The translations under genes were made by a program, and so were the position numbers. Positions 57,548 through 64,000 of a stretch of 64,000 nt of DNA are shown here, piece after piece; position 1 is the stretch's first letter; the number at the start of each line of letters is the position of its first letter. This stretch comes from JAWKWH01 sp963669285 (GTDB taxonomy: Bacteria > Pseudomonadota > Alphaproteobacteria > Rhizobiales > Rhizobiaceae): assembly GCA_963669285.2 (NCBI GenBank), contig CAXXSI010000032.1, positions 58,784-122,783 of the forward strand, in the 5' to 3' direction. Under the pieces are notes generated by a model that was given only the letters and a program-made list of their open reading frames with translations, had not been told where the DNA came from and did no database searches.

Positions 57548-59932
57548 TCAAAGCTGAAGCGTCCGCATTCTCAACGCGTTCGCAATGACCGAAACGGACG
57601 ACAGGCTCATGGCAGCCGCAGCCAACATAGGCGATAATAATATACCTGTCAGCGGATATAGAATGCCTGCGGCGATCGGAACGCCAGCTGAATTGTAAAT
57701 GAATGCAAAGAACAGGTTCTGTTTGATATTGCGGAGTGTCGCGCGCGCCAGGTTGCGGGCACGGACAATGCCGGTCAGGTCGCCCTTTAGCAGCGTGATG
57801 CCCGCACTTTCGACCGCAACATCGGCACCCGTTCCCATGGCAATGCCGACCTCCGCCGCAGCGAGCGCCGGTGCATCGTTGATCCCGTCTCCGGCCATGG
57901 CGACGCGTCTGCCGCTCGCCTGCAGCTGATCGACAAGCGTTTTCTTGTCCTCCGGCAGCACGCCGGCACGCACCTCGTCAATGCCAAGCGTTGCGGCAAC
58001 CGCCCGGGCTGTACGCTCATTGTCTCCGGTCGCCATGATGATGGTGAGACCTGCTTGATGTAGCGCATCGATGGCGTTGGCGGTCGTGGCCTTGATCGGA
58101 TCGGCCACGGCCACGATGCCGGCAAGTCGGCCGTCGACGGCCACGAACATGGCCGTTTTGCCGCTGGCGCGGAGATCATCGGCGGCAGAAACTGCACTGC
58201 TGGAATCAATGGCTTCCGCCGCCATCATGGCGGCATTGCCGAGCGCCAGCGCCCTGGTGCCGACGCGGCCCTTGACGCCCTTGCCGGTGACCGCCTCGAA
58301 ATCCGTGACAGGCTCGAGCGCAAGATCACGTCCGGTGGCGCCGGCGACAATCGCCTCGGCCAGTGGATGCTCCGAACCGCGTTCCAGAGACGCCGTCAGG
58401 CCCAGCAACTCGGCCTCGGCCATGCCGTCCAGTGCGATGACGTCGGTGAGTTCGGGACGGCCCTCGGTCAGCGTGCCGGTCTTGTCGACGATCAGCGTGT
58501 CGACGCGCGCCATGCGTTCGAGCGCCTCGGCATCCCTGATCAGCACACCGGCCTGCGCGCCGCGGCCGGTTGCGGTCATGATCGACATCGGCGTTGCCAG
58601 GCCAAGCGCGCACGGACAGGCGATGATCAGGACCGAAACAGCCGATACAATTGCGAAAACAAACGCCGGGTCTGGTCCAAATGTCAGCCAAACGACGAAG
58701 GCGACGACCGCTATGCCGACAACGGTCGGTACAAATACGCTCGCCACCCGATCGGCCAGCCCCTGGATCGGCGCGCGCGACCTTTGCGCCGACGACACCA
58801 TGGCGACGATCTTGGCCAGCATGGTCTCTTCGCCAACCCGCTTCGCTTCGACAATCAGACTTCCGTTCTTGTTAATCGTGCCGCCTGTTACAAAGTCACC
58901 TTTCGCCTTCTCAACCGGGACCGGTTCACCGGTGATCATGCTCTCGTCAACAGAAGAATGACCGTCAACAACAATTGCGTCGACCGGTACGCTCTCGCCG
59001 GGCCGCACGCGAAGCCGGTCGCCCTCGATGATGTTTTCCAGCGGGGCGTCATATTCCTCGCCGTCGGGCAGAATACGCCGTGCGGTCTTCGGTGCCAGAT
59101 CGAGCAGCGCCCTGATGGCATCGCCGGTGCGTTCGCGGGCGCGCAACTCCAGCACCTGGCCGACGAAAATCAGGGCGACAATCACCACGGCCGCCTCGAA
59201 ATAGACCGGTATATGACCGCCTTGCGAGCGCATTGTGGTGGGGAATAGGCCTGGAAAGAAAACCGCCACGACACTGTAGGCGTAAGCCGCGCCGACACCC
59301 AGCATGATCAGCGTCCACATGTTGAAGTTGCGCGTTTTCAGCGATGTCCAACCGCGGTGGAAGAATGGCGCGGCAGCCCACAGCACAACTGGCGTCGCCA
59401 ACACCAATTCGATCCATAGCGACAGGCTTTCACCGATCCAGTCGCGGAACGGCAGACCGACCATCGGACCCATCGTCATCACAAGCAGTGGTACGGCCGC
59501 GCCAGCGCTGATCCAAAGGCGGCGCGTGAAATCAATCAGCTCGTGGTTGGGACCTTCGGCAATACCGTCCATCGGCTCGAGCGCCATGCCGCAGATCGGG
59601 CATGTGCCCGGCCCCTCCTGCACGATTTCCGGGTCCATCGGGCAGGTAAACAGCGCATCTTTGGCGACGCTAACCTTCTTCTTCGCCTTGTTGCCGGACA
59701 GATAGAAGTATGGATCGGCCTCGAAGCGATCATGGCATTTTTGAGCGCAGAAATGGTAGTCTTCGCCGTGATAACTGAGCCTCGGCTTCCCGGCGTCCGG
59801 ATCGACGGTCATGCCGCAAACCGGATCGATGAAGGTGTTCGCGCCATGCGTTTCGCCGTGATGGTGGCAACCGCCACTGCACGACGGTTTTTCCGCTACT
59901 GTGGGATCGTTTGTTGCGTGATGATCATTCAT
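57548..59932 (-). CDS. copA: Cu(I)-exporting P1B-type ATPase
   Basis: 794 aa. The N-terminal region lacks the usual GMxCxxC HMA repeat. Instead it has a Cys/His peptide (CSGGCHHHGETHG), a YHS domain (FIDPVCGMTVDPDAGKPRLS, HFCAQKCHDRFEADPYFYLS) and a heavy-metal-binding domain (LFTCPMDPEIVQEGPGTCPI then CGMALEP). Core: VIACPCALGLATPMSIMTAT (CPC metal site), phosphorylation VDKTGTLTEGRPEL, hinge MAGDGINDAPALAAA. Eight helices expected. It pumps Cu(I) to the periplasm. The start is only about 8 bp from the -10 of its promoter, so translation may be leaderless. Confidence 0.92.
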   Translation of the reverse strand: MNDHHATNDPTVAEKPSCSGGCHHHGETHGANTFIDPVCGMTVDPDAGKPRLSYHGEDYHFCAQKCHDRFEADPYFYLSGNKAKKKVSVAKDALFTCPMDPEIVQEGPGTCPICGMALEPMDGIAEGPNHELIDFTRRLWISAGAAVPLLVMTMGPMVGLPFRDWIGESLSLWIELVLATPVVLWAAAPFFHRGWTSLKTRNFNMWTLIMLGVGAAYAYSVVAVFFPGLFPTTMRSQGGHIPVYFEAAVVIVALIFVGQVLELRARERTGDAIRALLDLAPKTARRILPDGEEYDAPLENIIEGDRLRVRPGESVPVDAIVVDGHSSVDESMITGEPVPVEKAKGDFVTGGTINKNGSLIVEAKRVGEETMLAKIVAMVSSAQRSRAPIQGLADRVASVFVPTVVGIAVVAFVVWLTFGPDPAFVFAIVSAVSVLIIACPCALGLATPMSIMTATGRGAQAGVLIRDAEALERMARVDTLIVDKTGTLTEGRPELTDVIALDGMAEAELLGLTASLERGSEHPLAEAIVAGATGRDLALEPVTDFEAVTGKGVKGRVGTRALALGNAAMMAAEAIDSSSAVSAADDLRASGKTAMFVAVDGRLAGIVAVADPIKATTANAIDALHQAGLTIIMATGDNERTARAVAATLGIDEVRAGVLPEDKKTLVDQLQASGRRVAMAGDGINDAPALAAAEVGIAMGTGADVAVESAGITLLKGDLTGIVRARNLARATLRNIKQNLFFAFIYNSAGVPIAAGILYPLTGILLSPMLAAAAMSLSSVSVIANALRMRTLQL

Positions 59933-59939
59933 GCGGATT

Positions 59940-59970
59940 CATTTAGGGCTTCCAGCTGCTGGAAGGTCAA
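59940..59970 (-). promoter_or_regulatory. CueR-type promoter of copA
   Basis: Minus strand -35 TTGACC (59970-59965), 19-bp spacer with the perfect dyad CTTCCAGCAGCTGGAAG, and a weaker -10 TAAATG (59945-59940). Very similar to the cueR promoter site. The start codon of copA begins at 59932, leaving almost no leader. Confidence 0.8.
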
Positions 59971-59994
59971 GCACCAATTTGAGGAATTTGAAGG

Positions 59995-60348
59995 TTGATC
60001 TCCTTTTCGGCGATTTGGTGTCACCTAATTAATGACATAACGCTTTTCGCCGACGTGGAAACGAGTATCCAATCCGGTGAGGTGGTTTTCTTGGTTACGG
60101 GTCGCGACACAACCTATGAAGCAATAAGTCGGATGGTACCCGCCCATACCCGCGAGTTGAATGCGATACCGAACCTTTCTGCAACAGCCAAAAAAGCCGA
60201 AAACGGCTTCATGTTGGGTATCAGATCCGACGACACCGACTTGCTGACTCAAATTTCAGCAATCGGTTTTCTCGGCACAATGACCCTGGGTGCGCATCAT
60301 CCAGTACATCACTTGGCGATAGCCCGGGGTGAACTGCACGATCATTGA
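59995..60348 (+). CDS. Doubtful open frame, 117 aa
   Basis: The frame has moderately protein-like composition (GEVVFLVTGRDTTYEAISRM, FMLGIRSDDTDLLTQISAIG) and no competing frame, but starts at a TTG without a ribosome binding site and resembles nothing I know. It may be the decayed remainder of a gene. Divergent to copA. Confidence 0.25.
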   Translation: MISFSAIWCHLINDITLFADVETSIQSGEVVFLVTGRDTTYEAISRMVPAHTRELNAIPNLSATAKKAENGFMLGIRSDDTDLLTQISAIGFLGTMTLGAHHPVHHLAIARGELHDH

Positions 60349-60805
60349 GCATTGAACAACATCAGTTCGCCTCACCGCTTAGAAGCCAAAGAAGACCCGA
60401 AAGCCGCAATAGCCGCAAGTTAGCGAAAGTCCAAAAAGGGCTCGGAGCCGCCTGATGCGGTGCAGCATGCTACCACCAACTATGTTGACTGGCTGATGGC
60501 GCTTCCGACCCAAAGCTGCCATTCGGTATCTGGTGCAATATTGCATCGCATCGTTGGAAAAGCAGACATTCGTCAATACAAACATATGTCCTTAGCTCGA
60601 ATGACTGCAGAGCGGACTTAGCTGCAGTTTGTCTAAAGTCTGCTATTGGACGGCAGAAGAATCATAATCCAGAATTGAACGTGACTATTCCAAGGTGCGA
60701 ATGAATGGTTTCATTGGCTCTGTAGGATCGGAGAACAATTACGCGATTGATTTGCCTTCGCAATCAAACCTGGACAAAAATATTGAATCCGTCCGTATCA
60801 CCATC
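60349..60805. other. Gene-free stretch with repeat-like segments
   Basis: About 460 bp. Contains an AAGCTGCCATT / AGCAGACATTCG type sequence also seen in weaker form near 14330 and 17640, and a TTAGCTGCAGTTTGTCTAA segment with a relative at 61567. These look like old dispersed repeats. No coding frame of note. Confidence 0.35.
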
Positions 60806-61300
60806 TCATAGGCAAGCCCAAGAATCGTTTGCCTTGAGATCAACGATCTCACCATCCCTTAGATGCCATATTACGGAGTAATCGTGGGCGCAGGCGAAGA
60901 AGCCCGCAGTCCACGTTGCAACTCTGGGCATTTCCCTATGATCTTTAGGCAATGCAGCCTGAAAGCGGTCGTGCATCTGAACAAATTCCGCATATGTCGT
61001 ATAGCTTCGCTTGTCGTCCTTATATGAGATCGAATGAAGACCATTGTCTTTATTAGTTACCGGGTTTTCGGGCCTCATCCATATTTCGAAGCCTCTCTTT
61101 TGAAGAGCAACAATGAGTTCTTCCTCTGACGACACCGTCGCCGCCAATAGATCCACATTGTGCTGGAAGTTCAGGTCCCATGTGAACAGATGCTCTCGTG
61201 CCAAATAAGGCGGTCCAAAGAAAAGTAGGCCCGCAAAGTAAATGCAAGCTACGATACCTGCGAGCCGTATCAACCGCTTAAGCCAGATCAAATAGTTCAT
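60806..61300 (-). CDS. Hypothetical membrane-anchored protein
   Basis: 164 aa. One N-terminal helix (LIRLAGIVACIYFAGLLFFG), then a soluble domain: HNVDLLAATVSSEEELIVAL, LQKRGFEIWMRPENPVTNKD, RVATWTAGFFACAHDYSVIW and the end DGEIVDLKANDSWACL. The Cys residues could form a disulfide (FFACAHD, WACL). No family recognised. Lone gene, AT-rich. Confidence 0.55.
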   Translation of the reverse strand: MNYLIWLKRLIRLAGIVACIYFAGLLFFGPPYLAREHLFTWDLNFQHNVDLLAATVSSEEELIVALQKRGFEIWMRPENPVTNKDNGLHSISYKDDKRSYTTYAEFVQMHDRFQAALPKDHREMPRVATWTAGFFACAHDYSVIWHLRDGEIVDLKANDSWACL

Positions 61301-61659
61301 TTTTTTCTATATGATAATCTATCTAATGTTTGCCAAGCCTACTAATTCCAACATGGCTGGGATGGTCATGGATGCAACCATTCAACTACAGCTTCCATAT
61401 GAAGTTGAACTCTCAGTCTCTGCCCAACTCTTTCAGATCTTCGGTGCAGAACCAGACATTCACAGAGTTCAGAGCAAAGGACAGTTTGGGCTCTTAGCGC
61501 CAGTTCGCTGCAGTGCACCCAGCTCGGCATCCGATGTGTAAAGCTTGACTACCGCCCTGGCTAACTTAGCTGCAAGTTATCTAATCTCCGGGAATGTCAG
61601 CCTACCGCGGTCAAAGTAGTTTCGACGGGCATAGTGGGTACGGCTTGACATCCAGCGTT
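61301..61659. other. Intergenic stretch before the ArsR gene
   Basis: About 360 bp with no convincing gene. A 76-codon plus-strand frame (61311-61541) has no ribosome binding site or recognisable motif. The right end leads to the operator of the ArsR-family gene. Confidence 0.4.
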
Positions 61660-61677
61660 ATATCGAGATATTTCGAT
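61660..61677. promoter_or_regulatory. Operator copy 1, before the ArsR-family gene
   Basis: ATATCGAGATATTTCGAT, containing the palindrome ATATCGAGATAT-like core; it ends 2 bp before the ArsR start codon. Nearly identical to 62040-62057 (one mismatch), so it is probably the regulator's own binding site. Confidence 0.65.
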
Positions 61678-61679
61678 TT

Positions 61680-61988
61680 ATGGACCTTGAAAAATCGATT
61701 TCTGCGCTGAACAATCCGGTTCGTCGCCGGATATTGGAGTGGCTCAAGGACCGCTCGAACTTCCCGCCCGCCTTGCCGGAGCACAAGGACTTGGAAGGGG
61801 TCTGTGTCGCCTACATCCAAGAGAAGGCGAAGCTGTCTCAATCCACAATCTCGAACTACATGGGTTTGCTGAAACAAGCAGGTTTCGTGATTGCTGAACG
61901 CCATGGGCAGTGGACGTTTTATCGGCGCGACGAAAAGAACATTCAAGCGTTCCTCGCCGCCGTCCAGAATGAGCTTTTGAAGCCATAA
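61680..61988 (+). CDS. ArsR-family transcriptional regulator
   Basis: 102 aa. Winged helix with MDLEKSISALNNPVRRRILE, KAKLSQSTISNYMGLLKQAG (recognition helix) and FVIAERHGQWTFYRRDEKNI (wing). No CxC metal motif is present; the single Cys in EGVCVAYI could sense an oxidant or electrophile. An operator-like sequence touches the start codon and a second copy precedes the OYE gene. It therefore probably represses itself and the OYE gene, releasing on electrophile stress, as known for other OYE regulators (inference). Confidence 0.8.
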   Translation: MDLEKSISALNNPVRRRILEWLKDRSNFPPALPEHKDLEGVCVAYIQEKAKLSQSTISNYMGLLKQAGFVIAERHGQWTFYRRDEKNIQAFLAAVQNELLKP

Positions 61989-62039
61989 CATGGTTGGAAT
62001 GAAGACCATTTACGCCGAGCATCGCCCGTTAAAATTGAA

Positions 62040-62057
62040 ATATCGAGATATTCCGAT
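62040..62057. promoter_or_regulatory. Operator copy 2, before the OYE gene
   Basis: ATATCGAGATATTCCGAT, one mismatch from the site at 61660. It lies 12 bp before the OYE start codon and 51 bp after the ArsR stop. Confidence 0.65.
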
Positions 62058-62068
62058 GGGAAATTGAT

Positions 62069-63274
62069 ATGAATCAGAACAACCATAATGCGACAAGCCT
62101 TCTGAGGCGGCCGCTGGACCTTCCCTGTGGCGTCCGACTGAAGAACCGGCTGATCAAATCAGCAATGTCCGACTCTCTGGGCGATGGCACGGGCAATCCC
62201 ACCGAGGCACAAATGCGGCTGTATGAACGTTGGGCAGAAGGCGGTGCGGCGCTATCCCTGATTGGCGAGGTGCAGACCGGTCCGCACTATCCTGAGAAAC
62301 CAGGTAACCTTGTGCTAGTCCCGGACGCAGACCTGTCCGCAATGCAGAGATTGGCTAAGCGGGGATCAGTAAACAATGCGCATATCTGGCCGCAACTTGG
62401 CCATGCAGGTGCGCTTGCGCATGCCCCGATCAGTAATCCTAGAGGACCGTCCCCTCTGGATATTGAAGGGCTGCATTGCGAAGGCATGACGATCGAGGAC
62501 ATCGATGAATTGCCGCAAAACTATGCGCGAGCCGCAACCCTTGCACAGAAAGCCGGCTTCGGTGGTGTCTTAATCCATGCCGGTCACGGATTTTTATTCA
62601 GCCAGTTTCTATCGCCTCTGTTTAATCACCGCACCGATGCCTACGGTGGTGCAGTTGAGGGGCGGTTCCGTATCATCGGCGAGGTGATCGAAGCCGTTCG
62701 GCGGGCTGTCGGGCCGTCATATCCAGTTGGCATCAGGATCAACTCTACCGACAAACTCGAAGGCGGTCTCACTACAAGCGACGCGATTGAGGTTGTACGA
62801 TTACTTGACAGAACGTCGGTGGACCTGATCGACATCAGCGGCGGAACCTATTTTCCCGGCGCTGCATCGAGCTCCGATGGGGCGGCTTCATCAGGGCCCT
62901 ACTTCATCGAATTTGCCCGACGCGCCAAGGAGGTAACGTCGATTCCTATTGCGCTGACCGGCGGATTTGAGACTCGCGATCAAGCAGCTAACGCGTTGCG
63001 GAACGGATCTGCGGATGCCATCAGCCTTGCCCGTGCTTTTGTGTTGAATCCATCGCTCGCCAACACATGGTTGAGTGAGCGAGGTGGCGACCCGGAGTTT
63101 CCGATTTTCGACGCTCCGCCTCGCGGGGGTGTCACAGCATGGTATTCGATGCGCCTCACAGCCCTCGGTAAGGACAGTGAGGACCGCTTTGATCTCGGCC
63201 CTGCAAATGCCCTGGAAGCCTATGAAGTGCGAGATAACGAACGTTGTGTGAGATGGCGTAAACGGTTCAATTGA
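62069..63274 (+). CDS. NADH:flavin oxidoreductase, Old Yellow Enzyme family
   Basis: 401 aa. TIM-barrel OYE motifs in order: GVRLKNRLIKSAMSDSLGDG, AHIWPQLGHAGALAHAPISN, YARAATLAQKAGFGGVLIHA (with active-site His in HAGHGFLFSQFLSPLFNHRT), RTDAYGGAVEGRFRIIGEVI, VGIRINSTDKLEGGLTTSD and FETRDQAANALRNGSADAIS for FMN binding. It reduces activated alkenes with NAD(P)H and FMN. Induction by its ArsR-type regulator would fit detoxification of quinones or enals. Cytosolic; stands in a two-gene unit. Confidence 0.88.
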   Translation: MNQNNHNATSLLRRPLDLPCGVRLKNRLIKSAMSDSLGDGTGNPTEAQMRLYERWAEGGAALSLIGEVQTGPHYPEKPGNLVLVPDADLSAMQRLAKRGSVNNAHIWPQLGHAGALAHAPISNPRGPSPLDIEGLHCEGMTIEDIDELPQNYARAATLAQKAGFGGVLIHAGHGFLFSQFLSPLFNHRTDAYGGAVEGRFRIIGEVIEAVRRAVGPSYPVGIRINSTDKLEGGLTTSDAIEVVRLLDRTSVDLIDISGGTYFPGAASSSDGAASSGPYFIEFARRAKEVTSIPIALTGGFETRDQAANALRNGSADAISLARAFVLNPSLANTWLSERGGDPEFPIFDAPPRGGVTAWYSMRLTALGKDSEDRFDLGPANALEAYEVRDNERCVRWRKRFN

Positions 63275-63422
63275 GTCCCCGACATTCATAAAGCTGGCAT
63301 TCGCCGCACCGGCACCGTCAGTCAATTTGGGCTCTGACCGGAATTCGGTTGGTTTGTAAAGATGCGATCTGATTGATTGCTGTTTGCGGCTCAACACGCC
63401 TACTTCACAAGGAACGGGCATC

Positions 63423-63965
63423 ATGCGAATTAGACTGATATGTCAGTGCTTTCTGGTTTTACTCTTCGTTGCCACATCATTCGCCCAGGCAAAGGAACAA
63501 AATCTACCGGTGCGTGAGACACCGATTCCGCGCACCACAAATGGCGTCCCGCATGTCCAAATCGGCGTTAAGCCTGTCCCTGAAATCTCGGCCGAACTGT
63601 TGAGACGCGTTTCGGCTATCCCAGGTATCGAGATACAAAACTCCATCCTGTCTTTGCCAGGTGCCTTGGGATTTTGGGTTACCGAGGATGTGATGCTTAC
63701 CCGTCCGGAAGTGATCGTTCGCGGCCGGGAATTCGCGCACCTGCATCCCGACGGCAGCCTGCATGCCTCGCTACCTCCTGCGCTTGCCGATCAGGCGGTT
63801 CAACGCGGTTGGGCGGTGCATCATCCATGGGCAGATCGGCGGCCGGACTGGAGGGGTTTTGTAATGATCTACACGCCCGTTTCCTTTGATGAACTGGAAG
63901 TGGTTTTCAATCTCATTTTGAGATCATACGAATTCGTCGCAGGAAGCGACGAAAGCTCGAGGTGA
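63423..63965 (+). CDS. Secreted luciferase-domain (DUF5519-like) protein
   Basis: 180 aa from ATG 63423. Signal peptide (LICQCFLVLLFVATSFAQAK), then REFAHLHPDGSLHASLPPAL and DQAVQRGWAVHHPWADRRPD, then FVMIYTPVSFDELEVVFNLI and LRSYEFVAG. The HLHPDGSLH and GWxxHHPWA patterns are those of the luciferase-like DUF5519 domain, whose chemistry is unknown to me. Placement after the OYE gene is about 150 bp away, so cotranscription is uncertain. Confidence 0.7.
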   Translation: MRIRLICQCFLVLLFVATSFAQAKEQNLPVRETPIPRTTNGVPHVQIGVKPVPEISAELLRRVSAIPGIEIQNSILSLPGALGFWVTEDVMLTRPEVIVRGREFAHLHPDGSLHASLPPALADQAVQRGWAVHHPWADRRPDWRGFVMIYTPVSFDELEVVFNLILRSYEFVAGSDESSR

Positions 63966-64000
63966 CACCTCAAACAGCGGGAATTCAACCATCCAAGGCG

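Noticed and set aside
58071..59248. Long plus-strand frames opposite copA
   Set aside because: Shadows of a strong P-type ATPase gene in GC-rich DNA.
61311..61541. 76-codon plus-strand frame before the ArsR gene
   Set aside because: No ribosome binding site, no motif, composition like the surrounding non-coding DNA.

Overview
The window looks like an alphaproteobacterial chromosome, most likely Hyphomicrobiales (Rhizobiales). Three kinds of evidence support this: the order SDR–uvrC–pgsA–moaD–moaE, the neighbourhood hdaA / AI-2E permease / purM–purN, and an NDUFS4-type complex I accessory protein. Nothing in the sequence fixes the genus. Functions are assigned from motifs and remembered family features; no database search was run.

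Region 1 (1 to about 19.6 kb) is accessory DNA of lower GC that ends at a tRNA-Arg gene. From the left it holds a Panacea-type (DUF4065) protein, a winged-helix protein and a small LysM/BON operon. A plus-strand cluster follows with an AlkB-like dioxygenase, a LuxR-type HTH protein and a Gp37/Gp68 (DUF5131) protein. The centrepiece is one compact plus-strand operon at 5.84-12.67 kb. It encodes a ubiquitin-like beta-grasp protein ending in Gly, an E2-like protein, a JAMM/JAB peptidase, a ThiF/E1-like adenylyltransferase, a Gln/Pro-rich protein, a multi-Cys zinc (treble-clef/RING-like) protein, a HerA/TraG-type ATPase, a small membrane protein, a wHTH plus PD-(D/E)XK-like nuclease, a PrimPol-like protein and a small HTH protein. 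I read it as a protein-conjugation module wired to a DNA-processing module. Its gene order recalls the PRTRC cassette (C, B, A, ThiF), but it has no ParB and has different partners. Two ComEC-like metallo-beta-lactamase-fold proteins and a patatin follow. Next come a decayed tRNA-fMet copy and an S1/P1 nuclease, bracketed by direct repeats that lie at exactly the same distance from two tRNA 3' ends.

Region 2 (19.6-46.4 kb) is core chromosome. It carries tRNA-Arg, an NDUFS4-like protein, tRNA-Pro, an MFS transporter with a sharp GC break, a MarR regulator, a pentapeptide-repeat protein, hdaA, an AI-2E permease, a CDP-alcohol phosphatidyltransferase, purM-purN and a molybdopterin oxidoreductase. 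It continues with RNase T2, GSTs, an Omp25/31-like porin, a Ca/Na antiporter, SDR-uvrC-pgsA-moaD-moaE, a PAS-GGDEF-EAL protein, ndk, a DinB-fold protein and a PLP decarboxylase. Dispersed palindromic or MITE-like repeats sit in the gaps.

Region 3 (46.4-60 kb) is a heavy-metal island, mainly copper. It opens with an IS3-type remnant that truncates a merF relic, followed by a GDCCVxC protein. Then come a VTT-like membrane protein, SCO, two conserved periplasmic proteins, a CueO C-terminal fragment, cytochrome c proteins and tandem L,D-transpeptidases. A CueR-controlled operon (cueR, cytochrome c, His-rich protein, Met-rich cytochrome c', diheme cytochrome c, multicopper oxidase) and copA complete the island. 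Both cueR and copA have MerR-type promoters with 19-bp spacers. The multicopper oxidase appears frameshifted between its Tat signal and its mature part.

Region 4 (60-64 kb) has a hypothetical protein, an ArsR-family regulator and an Old Yellow Enzyme homologue sharing a duplicated palindromic operator, and a secreted luciferase-fold (DUF5519-like) protein.
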